A stretch of 64,000 nucleotides of DNA from Pieris napi. Taxonomy: Eukaryota > Arthropoda > Insecta > Lepidoptera > Pieridae. The DNA lies in the NCBI RefSeq assembly GCF_905475465.1, contig NC_062248.1, forward strand, positions 2,232,001 to 2,296,000, in the 5' to 3' direction. The notes under the pieces were generated by a model. It searched no databases. It saw nothing but the letters and a program-made list of their open reading frames with translations, and was not told the origin of the DNA. Shown here one piece after another: positions 33,266 to 44,809 of this stretch. How positions within the stretch are numbered: position 1 is the stretch's first letter; each line of letters opens with the position of its first letter. The position numbers and the translations under genes were made by a program.

Positions 33266-36200
33266 TCAGCGACGCAGAAAGTCGCGACGGCTACGCGCGG
33301 TACGTTTCTTCCTTAAAGGCGGCGCCGTAGGGTCAGCCTCCCGGGCTCGCTCGCTGGTTTCTTTCGCCTGCAGGACAGCCTCGGCGAAGGCTTCGACCGC
33401 CTGCCAGGCTCGTCTATCCCTTACCATGACGGACACTAAATTTGGGAGTGTCAAGTCGGTCACATTTATTGAGGAGAGCAGAGCGCTCCTCTCGGACTCC
33501 CACGCTGGACACTCCTCCAGAGTATGCTGCGGCGTGTCATTTTGACACCCGCAGTGGTGGCAAAGGGGGTTTGCCTCTCGGCGAGCCACCTGGCAAAGGT
33601 ATTTGCCAAAGCATCCGTGTCCAGTTAGTAGCTGGATCAGGTGGTATCTCAGTGACCCCCATCGTCTGTCAAGCCATTCTTTGAGGACGGGTCGTATGGC
33701 CTCGAGGGTCCACAGGCCCGCGCTTGCATTTGTCAGATCGGCACTCCAGTTTCGTATCGCGACTTCGTGCGATTCAGTTCGCCACTGCTTAGTTACCTCG
33801 AAGGGCGGCTCTTCTCCGCGCCCCCGCCAGTGGTTTCTCCTCCAGTAAACATCGGCTAGTGCTACCGCATCGTGGTACCAAGGGCATGTTCCTGCTATCA
33901 CACAAACTGCGTCAAAGGAAACGGTGCGGTATGCTCTTGCCACACGCAATGAAATCGTGCGTTGCGTCCGTCTGATCAGCGCCTTATTCTGCGTGTTAAG
34001 GCCCGTTGCATTCGCCCATATTGGGCAGCCGTATAGGGCTTTCGCTCTGACGATACCGGCGAATAACTTTCGGCACGATTCACGCGGCCCGCCAATGTTG
34101 GGCATGATGCGACTCAGCGCCATGGCTGTCGCTTCCAGTTTCGGCGTCAATTCTATGAAATGATTCTTGAACGACCATTTGGGGTCAAGCAATAGGCCCA
34201 GGTATTTAAGCCGCATTCCTATATCAATCGGGACCCCTCCAACGACGATTTGGGCGTCCGGGGGGCGAGATCTCCGGGGGCCGTAGAAGGCAATGGCCTC
34301 TGATTTTTTAAGGGCGACACGCAAGCCCAAACTACGAATGCGACCCACTATCTGCGCAACGCCTGCTGTCGCTCTGAGGGAAGCCTCCCTAAAAGAGTCG
34401 CCGGAAGCCACGACGAGTGTGTCGTCCGCGTAGCATAAAACTTGCACACCACGAATCAGCACCCCCCTCAAGACCCTGTCATATCCGATGTTCCACAACA
34501 GTGGCCCTAACACCGACCCCTGTGGAACACCGCATCGCACCTGATGTCTCCTCCAGCCATCCCTACCGGGATATATGATTTTCCTTCCTTGCAGGTACTC
34601 GGCGACCAGTGTCCTCAAATAAATGGGCACCCCATGGTATCGGAGACCATTAGTGATCGCCTCCCAAGGTATGGTATTGAACGCGTTGGCGATGTCGAGC
34701 GACACCGCGATCGCAACGCCACCTTTTAATGTTATTTCTTCCGTGATTTCTCGGAGGCGGGCAATGGCGTCCATGGTGGACCTTCTCGACCGGAAGCCAA
34801 ATTGACAGTCCGACAGATCGGGTCCAACCGATGTCAGGTGGCGCCCTATGCGCACGGAAATTATGCGCTCGAAAATTTTGCCCGCCTCGTTCAAGAGTAC
34901 GATCGGCCTGTAGCCTGAGGGCGAGTCGGCCGGTTTGTCGATTTTCCTTAAGAGGACCAAGCGTCCATCTTTCCATATTTGTGGAAAGGACCCTCTTTTT
35001 ATACAGTCAGTCAAAAGAGATCGGAACCTTTCCAGAAGCCCGTGGCGGAGGGAGAGAGCCAAGACCTTTCCGTGTACCCCGTCCGGGCCTGGCGCCGTCT
35101 TTTTGAGCGCAGCTCGTTCCGCCGCAGCAACCAGCTCCTCCTCTGTAACCTCCGACGCTTCGTCGTCCTCCTCCTCTATGTCTCTGGTAGCATAGGCTCT
35201 CATTGTGTCCGACATTGCCGATGCCGGTGGGAAAAGCGTTTCTACGACCTTAGCCAGGAGAGACGGCTCCATTCCCTCGGTGATTGGCGGGGTCCATGGA
35301 CGCATTTTTGCCATAACCGTCTTATACGGCCGGCCCCAGGGGTCGAGGTCCAGAATGGACAGGAATTCCTCCCAAGCCCGCTCCTTGGCCTCACTGATCT
35401 CCTTCTTCAGTGTCCTCTTCGCTTGCTGCAAGTCCGCACGAAGCCTCGCTTCTTCGTCGCCACCGAGAATGGCTCCACTTCTCCTTCTGTACCTTCGCAG
35501 GCGTCTTCGCGCCTCAGTGCATGCCTTGCGGAGTCTGCTCAGACCTGCGCTCCACCAATAAACATACTTTCGAACAGTAGGACGCTGAGATCTAGGCATC
35601 GAGGCATCCGATATCTCTTTCCAAGCCCCTTCCAGCGAGATCACTTTCTCGTCAATACTCCGAGCTCCAGCGGCAGGACACCAGGAGCTCACCACAGTTG
35701 CAACCACCAAGTCTTCTCTGTTTAAAGCTTTTAAAGCCCATCTAGGGCCTATCTCACGCGGAGCTCCCTCCCGGACGCGAGGCACTGACGACGAGGGGGG
35801 GTGAACGCTGAAACGTATATATCGATGGTCGGAGAGCGTTTCCACCCCCGTCTCCACTCTCCAATCCCGTACACGACACGCAAGGGCGGGGGTGGCAAAG
35901 GTCACATCCACCACTGAAGCTCCCGATTCTCTGCAACACGTCCATTCCGAGCCGACATTCAGTACGACGAGGTTGCAGGATGCCAACCATTCTACTAGCA
36001 CGTCCCCGCGGCAATTTCTAACTGGGGAACCCCACGCCGCAGACTTCGCGTTCAGGTCTCCGGCAACCAAGACCCCGCCAGGCGCGCCTTGCCTTACAAT
36101 ACTATCCATGCTAGCCAGGAAGGACTCGAATTCACTGATTGGTTTATTTGGAGAGAAATAAACCGCTACAACTTTCTGCTGGCCCAAGTTGGCTGCTACC

Positions 36201-36424
36201 CAGCCGTCTCCTTTCGAAACGTTCCTGAGGTGGCACTCTGAATTGCTGGCAGCAACGATAGAGACCAGACCACAGCGATCCGAGACCCAATTTGGGCGAT
36301 CAGGTGCTGCGTACGGTTCGCTAATGACGCCTATGTCTATGGACCACTCCGCCACGCTCTGAACCAGCAAATTCTGAGCGGCGGCGCAGTGGTTAATGTT
36401 CGCCTGTAGGTAATTAAAGACCAT
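33266..36424 (-). CDS. Family 1 ORF2: telomere-specific endonuclease and reverse transcriptase
   Basis: 1052 residues. The APE-type endonuclease (1-205) has QANINH, SEPY with catalytic Glu36, GDLNAKS with Asp123/Asn125, and SDH at 198-200; in SART/TRAS this domain nicks the telomere repeat. The reverse transcriptase spans about 480-745: GYRPIVLLNEAGKIFER, SLDIANAF (Asp577), GVPQGSVLGP (632-641) and YADD at 665-668. A C-terminal zinc knuckle, CHHCGCQNDTPQHTLEEC (955-972), follows, as in R1-clade LINEs. The ATG at 36424 is set by position: it comes one base after the ORF1 stop (TGATATG), so translation is probably coupled to ORF1. All catalytic residues seen are present and no stop interrupts, so the protein may be active. 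It would act in the nucleus at telomeres with ORF1 protein. Confidence 0.93.
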   Translation of the reverse strand: MVFNYLQANINHCAAAQNLLVQSVAEWSIDIGVISEPYAAPDRPNWVSDRCGLVSIVAASNSECHLRNVSKGDGWVAANLGQQKVVAVYFSPNKPISEFESFLASMDSIVRQGAPGGVLVAGDLNAKSAAWGSPVRNCRGDVLVEWLASCNLVVLNVGSEWTCCRESGASVVDVTFATPALACRVRDWRVETGVETLSDHRYIRFSVHPPSSSVPRVREGAPREIGPRWALKALNREDLVVATVVSSWCPAAGARSIDEKVISLEGAWKEISDASMPRSQRPTVRKYVYWWSAGLSRLRKACTEARRRLRRYRRRSGAILGGDEEARLRADLQQAKRTLKKEISEAKERAWEEFLSILDLDPWGRPYKTVMAKMRPWTPPITEGMEPSLLAKVVETLFPPASAMSDTMRAYATRDIEEEDDEASEVTEEELVAAAERAALKKTAPGPDGVHGKVLALSLRHGLLERFRSLLTDCIKRGSFPQIWKDGRLVLLRKIDKPADSPSGYRPIVLLNEAGKIFERIISVRIGRHLTSVGPDLSDCQFGFRSRRSTMDAIARLREITEEITLKGGVAIAVSLDIANAFNTIPWEAITNGLRYHGVPIYLRTLVAEYLQGRKIIYPGRDGWRRHQVRCGVPQGSVLGPLLWNIGYDRVLRGVLIRGVQVLCYADDTLVVASGDSFREASLRATAGVAQIVGRIRSLGLRVALKKSEAIAFYGPRRSRPPDAQIVVGGVPIDIGMRLKYLGLLLDPKWSFKNHFIELTPKLEATAMALSRIMPNIGGPRESCRKLFAGIVRAKALYGCPIWANATGLNTQNKALIRRTQRTISLRVARAYRTVSFDAVCVIAGTCPWYHDAVALADVYWRRNHWRGRGEEPPFEVTKQWRTESHEVAIRNWSADLTNASAGLWTLEAIRPVLKEWLDRRWGSLRYHLIQLLTGHGCFGKYLCQVARREANPLCHHCGCQNDTPQHTLEECPAWESERSALLSSINVTDLTLPNLVSVMVRDRRAWQAVEAFAEAVLQAKETSERAREADPTAPPLRKKRTARSRRDFLRR

Positions 36425-36425
36425 A

Positions 36426-38504
36426 TCAGTTGACTACAGCCCCGTCCGTCTCCATACTGTTATCCCCGCTCGGGTTGGGATGGGGTGCCTTCGATGAGGG
36501 CACTCTCCTAGGCATCCTCTTTTTGGGGGCCGAGCATGAGAGACCTCCCAAACGATGATCGGCCTTCCTACCGGATGCCACACAAATAGTGCACTGGACC
36601 TTTCCCGTGCATTCTGCCGCTTTATGGCCGGCTATTCCGCATCTGTAGCACTGTAGGCTGCGGTCTTCCGCCGTGCATCGGACCGCTACGTGTCCCTTCT
36701 CCAGGCACCTGTAGCAGCGTAGCTCTCTGGGCATATGGACGGCAACACGCGCCGCCACCCATCCGACGAGCAACCTTCCTTCGGTCAGCTTCTTTGCAGC
36801 TGTGATCGGGCACGTCACCCACGCCGCGGAGAGCCCACTTCTGTCCGGGCGGACTCCACTCACCCGAATTTGATCTGTGGGGCACTCTCCTTTTGCCGAT
36901 ACCGCAAGACGGATTTCCTCGGCTGTGACTGAGTCATCTAGTCCGGATATGCGGACGCTCGTAACTTTTTGAGGTCTAGCCACTTTTACGCTTTCTGCGG
37001 GCAGTACCTCCTTTAATTTGTCCGCGAGAGAGTTTGCGACGCCGTCCTTCCCAGTACCGGGAATTAGTAGTATGGCGGCCCCGGTCACTCCACGGCGGAA
37101 CTTGACCGCCTCTAAGCCGAGGCCGTTGAGGTCGATCTTCTGCCTCGCTTCCTTTATAATGTCGGCGTAGGTGAGCCCCTTCTGCTCGGCCTCTTTTGCT
37201 AATGTAATGCTCACGGCTGCAGAACGTGTCACCCGGAGCTTTGGTGAAGCCTTCTTCTTCGGGCTAGTCTTCGAACTAGCGCGTGCCTGGCGCACTCTCG
37301 GCGAAGTCGGCAGGTCATTGACATCCTTACCTCGTTTGCCAACTACAACCCATGCGCTCTCGCCATCTCGGCTCTTAACGCCTAGGTTTGTAGGGAGCGC
37401 AACGGTGGCGGACGTAGAGGGCACTTCTGGTATGGGCACACTCTTACTGCTCTCGCCAGATGCTTTGGCTTTCTTCTTCTTCCTATTTTTCTTCATTTCT
37501 GAGGCCTGTCGGGCAGTAGCTGGGATTGAAGCAACTGCTTCGACTCTGCCTTTTGTGGCTATATCTGCCGCGAGCGGGGGACGGACTCGTTGCGCGGGAT
37601 TGAGCCTTGGCTCCAGGTCCTCAAGGCGTGCATTGAGCCTTTCCCCGAGATTTCGGTAGATACGGGCTTCCATCTCTTCGAGGCCCGGCATCTGCGTCTC
37701 CATTCGCTTCTTGAGCTCCTCTATTTCACGATGGAGGCGCTCATTGTCCGCGCGTAGCGCACGCGTCTCTTCTGAAATCGTTTTCTGTGCGAGCGCAGCT
37801 GCATCCTTTCTTATGTCAAGTACAGCTTGTTTGAGGGCTTGAACGAAGCCGCCTTTTAGGTTGCTCGATTTAGTGGCAACTTTTGTTACCACTTCGAGAC
37901 TGGCCTCCATCCGTTTTAAGACGGTGGCTGTCGTGTCCGATCTGTCTCCTCCATAGAGGGTACACTCTTCATTCTCCGATAGCGACAATGTCGATCGGGT
38001 CTTGCGAGCCTGCGCAACTGAGTCCAGAATCTCGGCCTCAGCGCGTGTTCTCTTCTCTTCTCGCTGCGCCTTACGGTAGGCTTCTTCAGCAGCGAGGCCG
38101 ACGTATTCTCCCGTTGTGGGTGGCTTGACTCGTCCTTTCTTTTTCCGGTCCTTGGAGCCGGGAGTGTCTGTGGAACTACCCTCACTCTCTTCTCTACCTC
38201 TCTTGGGAGCTGATCTGCAGCTCCAGAAACGGCCAAATGACTCCCGGTCCAGTGACCCGACTCGGCTCGCCGATGGCGTGGACGACACACTAACCATCGA
38301 CTCGACATCCGGCTCAGATATCCGCGCGGTTGCGCTTTCCTCAATTGCTGTAGATGTGTCTGGGATCGGCAGTCGATCCAGAACAACTCGCAGCTTTCTC
38401 GTCTTCTCTATACTTTCCTGCTTTTCCTCTTTACTCCACCTCTTCTCCGTAACATCTCCATCTCCTTCTACTTCTAAGTTGGTTTTGTTTTGATTATTTT
38501 CCAT
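36426..38504 (-). CDS. Family 1 ORF1: gag-like RNA-binding protein with three zinc knuckles
   Basis: 692 residues. The N-terminal half is charged and Ser-rich, with KRGREESEGSS and KDRKKKGRVK as possible nuclear localisation signals. A coiled coil (RALRADNERLHREIEELKKR) lies near residue 250. An RRM-like gag domain (VTSVRISGLDDSVTAEEIR, then ISGVRPDR-type) precedes three zinc knuckles at about 597-610 (CYRCLEKGHVAVRC), 619-632 (CYRCGIAGHKAAEC) and 638-657 (CTICVASGRKADHRLGGLSC). Such ORF1 proteins pack LINE RNA, and in SART1 take it to telomeres. The start is the ATG at 38504, only about 26 bases from the 5' homopolymer; an upstream ATG at about 38522 is out of frame. Confidence 0.92.
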   Translation of the reverse strand: MENNQNKTNLEVEGDGDVTEKRWSKEEKQESIEKTRKLRVVLDRLPIPDTSTAIEESATARISEPDVESMVSVSSTPSASRVGSLDRESFGRFWSCRSAPKRGREESEGSSTDTPGSKDRKKKGRVKPPTTGEYVGLAAEEAYRKAQREEKRTRAEAEILDSVAQARKTRSTLSLSENEECTLYGGDRSDTTATVLKRMEASLEVVTKVATKSSNLKGGFVQALKQAVLDIRKDAAALAQKTISEETRALRADNERLHREIEELKKRMETQMPGLEEMEARIYRNLGERLNARLEDLEPRLNPAQRVRPPLAADIATKGRVEAVASIPATARQASEMKKNRKKKKAKASGESSKSVPIPEVPSTSATVALPTNLGVKSRDGESAWVVVGKRGKDVNDLPTSPRVRQARASSKTSPKKKASPKLRVTRSAAVSITLAKEAEQKGLTYADIIKEARQKIDLNGLGLEAVKFRRGVTGAAILLIPGTGKDGVANSLADKLKEVLPAESVKVARPQKVTSVRISGLDDSVTAEEIRLAVSAKGECPTDQIRVSGVRPDRSGLSAAWVTCPITAAKKLTEGRLLVGWVAARVAVHMPRELRCYRCLEKGHVAVRCTAEDRSLQCYRCGIAGHKAAECTGKVQCTICVASGRKADHRLGGLSCSAPKKRMPRRVPSSKAPHPNPSGDNSMETDGAVVN

Positions 38505-38527
38505 ATTTGGTTTAGGTACATGGGGGA

Positions 38528-38530
<3 letters not shown>

Positions 38531-38567
<37 letters not shown>

Positions 38568-38585
38568 AAAAAAAAAAAAAAAAAA
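38531..38585 (+). repeat. Poly(A) tract at the 5' end of family 1 LINE copy 1
   Basis: A run of 55 A with one T, followed directly by CCTAACC. On the plus strand it looks like the poly(A) end of an element in the opposite orientation, but no body precedes it other than the LINE leader. The corresponding tract of copy 2 has 47 A and no T. Confidence 0.85.
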
Positions 38586-41500
38586 CCTAACCTAACCTAA
38601 CCTAACCTAACCTAACCTAACCTTACCTAACCGATCTAAATAATATTAGTTTTTTTGGACAGCTCCGATCTAAATAATTATTGTTTATTCAAGCCTCCCC
38701 AACCAAATATTCATATACTAACCTAACCTTACCTAACCTAACCGATCTAAATAATATTTGTTTTTTTGGACAGCTCCGATCTAAATAATAATTGTTAATT
38801 CAAGCCTCCCCAACCCAGCATCTTGGTCGCCTTCGGTGACCAAATATTCATATACTAACCTAACCTTTTTTTTTTTTTTTAACGTCAGGAAATGCTTTTA
38901 CGCATATCCCTGTTGAATTTTATTCCAGCAGGGATTATGTGGGACTCAGACATAATATCTTCACACCTACCCACTAAAACCTGACGGAAGCCTTCGGCTC
39001 GCCAAAGGGCGGAGGCAGGTAACAGCTGAGCCCTATTCTTACCCCCGCCAAAACCTAACCTAACCTAACCTAACCTAACCTAACCTTACCTAACCGATCT
39101 AAATAATATTTGTTTTTTTGGACAGCTCCGATCTAAATAATTATTGTTTATTCAAGCCTCCCCAACCAAATATTCATATACTAACCTAACCTAACCTAAC
39201 CTAACCGATCTAAATAATATTTGTTTTTTTGGACAGCTCCGATCTAAATAATAATTGTTAATTCAAGCCTCCCCAACCCAGTATCTTGGTCGCCTTCGGT
39301 GACCAAATATTCATATACTAACCTAACCTAATCTTTTTTTTTTTTTTTTAACGTCAGGAAATGCTTTTACGCATATCCCTGTTGAATTTTATTCCAGCAG
39401 GGATTATGTGGGACTCAGACATAATATCTTCACACCTACCCACTAAAACCTGACGGAAGCCTTCGGCTCGCCAAAGGGCGGAGGCAGATAACAGCTGAGC
39501 CCTATCCTTACCCCCGCCAAAACCTAACCTAACCTAACCTAACCGTTCTAAATAATATTTGTTTTTTTGGACAGCTCTGATCTAAATAATTATTGTTAAT
39601 TCAAGCCTCCCCAACCAAATATTCATATACTAACCTAACCTAACCGATCTTAATAATATTTGTTTTTTTGGACAGCTCCGATCTTAATAATAATTGTTAA
39701 TTCAAGCCTCCCCAACCAAATATTCATATACTAACCTAACCTAACCGATCTTAATAATATTTGTTTTTTTGGACAGCTCCGATCTTAATAATAATTGTTA
39801 ATTCAAGCCTCCCCAACCAGGCTACTTGGTCGCCTTCGACGACCAAATATTCATATACTAACCTAACCTTTTTTTTTTTTTTAACGTCGTTAAAATTTTT
39901 AATTTTTAATTTAACCTAACCTAACCGATCCAAATAATATTAGTTTTTTTGGGCAGCTCCGATCTAAATAATTATTGTTAATTCAAGCCTCCCCAACCCA
40001 GCTTCTTGGTCGCCTTTGGTGACCAAATATTCATATACTAACCTAACCTAATCTTTTTTTTTTTTTTAACGTCAGGAAATGCTTTTACGCATATCCCTGT
40101 TGAATTTTATTCCAGCAGGGATTATGTGGGACTCAGACATAATATCTTCACACCTACCCACTAAAACCTGACGGAAGCCTTCGGCTCGCCAAAGGGTGGA
40201 GGCAGGTAAAAGCTGAGCCCTATTATTACCCCCGCCGAAACCTAACCTAACCTAACCTAACCTAACCTTACCTAACCGATCTAAATAATATTTGTTTTTT
40301 TGGACAGCTCCGATCTAAATTATAATTGTAATTTCAGGCCTCCCGAACCCAGCTTCTTGGTCGCCTTCGACGACCAAATATTCATATACTAACCTAACCT
40401 AACATAACCTAACCGATCTAAATAATATTAGTTTTTTTGGGCAGCTCCGATCTAAATAATAATTGTTAATTCAAGCCTCCCCAACCCGGCTACTTGGTCG
40501 CCTTCGACGACCAAATATTCATATACTAACCTAACCTTTTTTTTTTTTTTAACGTCAGGAAATGCTTTTACGCATATCCCTGTTGAATTTTATTCCAGCA
40601 GGGATTATGTGGGACTCAGACATAATATCTTCACACCTACCCACTAAAACCTGACGGAAGCCTTCGGCTCGCCAAAGGGCGGAGGCAGGTAACAGCTGAG
40701 CCCTATTCTTACCCCCGCCATAACCTAACCTAACCTAACCGATATAAATAATATTTGTTTTTTTGGACAGCTCCGATCTAAATAATTATTGTTAATTCAA
40801 GCCTCCCCAACCAGCTTCTTGGTCGCCTTCGGTGACCAAATATTCATATACTAACCTAACCTAATCTTTTTTTTTTTTTTTTAACGTCAGTAAATGCTTT
40901 TACGCATATCCCTGTTGAATTTTATTCCAGCAGGGATAATGTGGGACTCAGACATAATATCTTCACACCTACCCACTAAAACCTGACGGAAGCCTTCGGC
41001 TCGCCAAAGGGTGGAGGCAGGTAACAGCTGAGCCCTATTATTACCCCCGCCGAAACTTAACCTAACCTAACCTAACCTAACCGATCTTAATAATATTTGT
41101 TTTTTTGGACAGCTCCGATCTAAATAATAATTGTTAATTCAAGCCTCCCCAACCCGGCTACTTGGTCGCCTTCGACGAGCAAATATTCATATACTAACCT
41201 AACCTTTTTTTTTTTTTTAACGTCAGGAAATGCTTTTACGCATATCCCTGTTGAATTTTATTCCAGCAGGGATTATGTGGGACTCAGACATAATATCTTC
41301 ACACCTACCCACTAAAACCTGACGGAAGCCTTCGGCTCGCCAAAGGGCGGAGGCAGATAACAGCTGAGCCCTATCCTTACCCCCGCCAAAACCTAACCTA
41401 ACCTAACCTAACCGTTCTAAATAATATTTGTTTTTTTGGACAGCTCTGATCTAAATAATTATTGTTAATTCAAGCCTCCCCAACCAAATATTCATATACT

Positions 41501-44500
41501 AACCTAACCTAACCGATCTTAATAATATTTGTTTTTTTGGACAGCTCCGATCTTAATAATAATTGTTAATTCAAGCCTCCCCAACCCGGCTACTTGGTCG
41601 CCTTCGACGACCAAATATTCATATACTAACCTAACCTTTTTTTTTTTTTAACGTCGTTAAAATTTTTAATTTTTAATTTAACCTAACCTAACCGATCCAA
41701 ATAATATTAGTTTTTTTGGGCAGCTCCGATCTAAATAAGAATTGTTAATTCAAGCCTCCCCAACCCGGCTTCTTGGTCGCCTTCGGTGACCAAATATTCA
41801 TATACTAACCTAACCTTTTTTTTTTTTTTTAACGTCAGGAAATGCTTTTACGCATATCCCTGTTGAATTTTATTCCAGCAGGGATTATGTGGGACTCAGA
41901 CATAATATCTTCACACCTACCCACTAAAACCTGACGGAAGCCTTCGGCTCGCCAAAGGGCGGAGGCAGGTAACAGCTGAGCCCTATTCTTACCCCCGCCA
42001 AAACCTAACCTAACCTAACCTAACCTAACCTAACCTTACCTAACCGATCTAAATAATATTTGTTTTTTTGGACAGCTCCGATCTAAATAATTATTGTTTA
42101 TTCAAGCCTCCCCAACCAAATATTCATATACTAACCTAACCTAACCTAACCTAACCGATCTAAATAATATTAGTTTTTTTGGGCAGCTCCGATCTAAATA
42201 AGAATTGTTAATTCAAGCCTCCCCAACCCGGCTTCTTGGTCGCCTTCGGTGACCAAATATTCATATACTAACCTAACCTTTTTTTTTTTTTTAACGTCAG
42301 GAAATGCTTTTACGCATATCCCTGTTGAATTTTATTCCAGCAGGGATTATGTGGGACTCAGACATAATATCTTCACACCTACCCACTAAAACCTGACGGA
42401 AGCCTTCGGCTCGCCAAAGGGCGGAGGCAGATAACAGCTGAGCCCTATCCTTACCCCCGCCAAAACCTAACCTAACCTAACCTAACCGTTCTAAATAATA
42501 TTTGTTTTTTTGGACAGCTCTGATCTAAATAATTATTGTTAATTCAAGCCTCCCCAACCAAATATTCATATAATAACCTAACCTAACCGATCTTAATAAT
42601 ATTTGTTTTTTTGGACAGCTCCGATCTTAATAATAATTGTTAATTCAAGCCTCCCCAACCCGGCTACTTGGTCGCCTTCGACGACCAAATATTCATATAC
42701 TAACCTAACCTTTTTTTTTTTTTTAACGTCGTTAAAATTTTTAATTTTTAATTTAACCTAACCTAACCGATCCAAATAATATTAGTTTTTTTGGGCAGCT
42801 CCGATCTAAATAAGAATTGTTAATTCAAGCCTCCCCAACCCGGCTTCTTGGTCGCCTTCGGTGACCAAATATTCATATACTAACCTAACCTTTTTTTTTT
42901 TTTTAACGTCAGGAAATGCTTTTACGCATATCCCTGTTGAATTTTATTCCAGCAGGGATTATGTGGGACTCAGACATAATATCTTCACACCTACCCACTA
43001 AAACCTGACGGAAGCCTTCGGCTCGCCAAAGGGCGGAGGCAGGTAACAGCTGAGCCCTATTCTTACCCCCGCCAAAACCTAACCTAACCTAACCTAACCT
43101 AACCTAACCTAACCTTACCTAACCGATCTAAATAATATTAGTTTTTTTGGACAGCTCCGATCTAAATAATTATTGTTTATTCAAGCCTCCCCAACCAAAT
43201 ATTCATATACTAACCTAACCTTACCTAACCTAACCGATCTAAATAATATTTGTTTTTTTGGACAGCTCCGATCTAAATAATAATTGTTAATTCAAGCCTC
43301 CCCAACCCAGCATCTTGGTCGCCTTCGGTGACCAAATATTCATATACTAACCTAACCTTTTTTTTTTTTTTTAACGTCAGGAAATGCTTTTACGCATATC
43401 CCTGTTGAATTTTATTCCAGCAGGGATTATGTGGGACTCAGACATAATATCTTCACACCTACCCACTAAAACCTGACGGAAGCCTTCGGCTCGCCAAAGG
43501 GCGGAGGCAGGTAACAGCTGAGCCCTATTCTTACCCCCGCCAAAACCTAACCTAACCTAACCTAACCTAACCTAACCTTACCTAACCGATCTAAATAATA
43601 TTTGTTTTTTTGGACAGCTCCGATCTAAATAATTATTGTTTATTCAAGCCTCCCCAATCAAATATTCATATACTAACCTAACCTAACCTAACCTAACCGA
43701 TCTAAATAATATTTGTTTTTTTGGACAGCTCCGATCTAAATAATAATTGTTAATTCAAGCCTCCCCAACCCAGCATCTTGGTCGCCTTCGGTGACCAAAT
43801 ATTCATATACTAACCTAACCTAATCTTTTTTTTTTTTTTTTAACGTCAGGAAATGCTTTTACGCATATCCCTGTTGAATTTTATTCCAGCAGGGATTATG
43901 TGGGACTCAGACATAATATCTTCACACCTACCCACTAAAACCTGACGGAAGCCTTCGGCTCGCCAAAGGGCGGAGGCAGATAACAGCTGAGCCCTATCCT
44001 TACCCCCGCCAAAACCTAACCTAACCTAACCTAACCGTTCTAAATAATATTTGTTTTTTTGGACAGCTCTGATCTAAATAATTATTGTTAATTCAAGCCT
44101 CCCCAACCAAATATTCATATACTAACCTAACCTAACCGATCTTAATAATATTTGTTTTTTTGGACAGCTCTGATCTAAATAATTATTGTTAATTCAAGCC
44201 TCCCCAACCAAATATTCATATACTAACCTAACCTAACCGATCTTAATAATATTTGTTTTTTTGGACAGCTCCGATCTTAATAATAATTGTTAATTCAAGC
44301 CTCCCCAACCCGGCTACTTGGTCGCCTTCGACGACCAAATATTCATATACTAACCTAACCTTTTTTTTTTTTTTAACGTCGTTAAAATTTTTAATTTTTA
44401 ATTTAACCTAACCTAACCGATCCAAATAATATTAGTTTTTTTGGGCAGCTCCGATCTAAATAATAATTGTTAATTCAAGCCTCCCCAACCCAGCATCTTG

Positions 44501-44747
44501 GTCGCCTTCGGTGACCTAATATTCATATACTAACCTAACCTATTCTTTTTTTTTTTTTTAACGTCAGGAAATGCTTTTACGCATATCCCTGTTGAATTTT
44601 ATTCCAGCAGGGATTATGTGGGACTCAGACATAATATCTTCACACCTACCCACTAAAACCTGACGGAAGCCTTCGGCTCGCCAAAGGGCGGAGGCAGGTA
44701 ACAGCTGAGCCCTATTCTTACCCCCGCCAAAACCTAACCTAACCTAA

Positions 44748-44749
<2 letters not shown>
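38586..44749 (+). repeat. Subtelomere-like block 4
   Basis: Left part (38586-39960) closes copy 1 of the 11.8 kb duplication; unit A copies start near 38866 and 39334. It closely repeats 31281-32470, so the sequence on both sides of the LINE is related. The right part (39961-44749) is copy 2 of 28160-32950, with unit A starts near 40052, 40537, 40867, 41203, 41815, 42280, 42890, 43358, 43826 and 44545, and AACGTCGTT relics at 39883, 41650, 42725 and 44375. One substitution noted against copy 1: ATATAATAACC near 42568, where copy 1 has ATATACTAACC. Confidence 0.9.

Positions 44750-44809
<60 letters not shown>

Larger units (their letters stand above)
32951..38585 (-). mobile_element. SART-lineage telomere-targeted LINE, family 1, copy 1
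   Basis: Read on the minus strand: GGTTAGG, a T-rich run of 55, about 26 bases of leader, ORF1, ORF2, a ~265 base 3' UTR and poly(A) of 48 followed by GGTTAGG. The 3' junction means that cDNA was primed by CCTAACC, the orientation known for Bombyx SART1. Two ORFs, a zinc-knuckle gag and an R1-clade pol put it near SART/TRAS. The element is GC-rich in an AT-rich host region. The 5' homopolymer and lack of a long 5' UTR are odd. Confidence 0.9.
28160..39960 (+). repeat. 11.8 kb tandem duplication, copy 1
   Basis: Everything from unit B near 28160 to unit B near 39960 recurs immediately to the right. It holds ten unit A copies, the complete family 1 LINE, two more unit A copies and four AACGTCGTT relics. 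Corresponding points are offset by 11,798-11,808 bases; the small differences come from homopolymer lengths. See also the chimeric junction at 39930-39990. Confidence 0.9.

Noticed and set aside
34979..35725. 248-codon plus-strand open frame and its neighbours opposite the family 1 LINE (also the equivalent at 46787-47533)
   Set aside because: It lies antisense to the ORF2 reverse transcriptase frame; GC-rich coding DNA gives long antisense frames. No motif is present in the translation.
37171..37659. 162-codon plus-strand open frame opposite ORF1, and 160-codon frame at 63429-63911
   Set aside because: Antisense shadows of the zinc-knuckle ORF1 genes.
38531..38585. 3' end of a TRAS-type LINE in plus orientation
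   Set aside because: The poly(A)-CCTAACC junction would fit, but no LINE body in plus orientation precedes it. Kept only as one explanation of the 5' tract.
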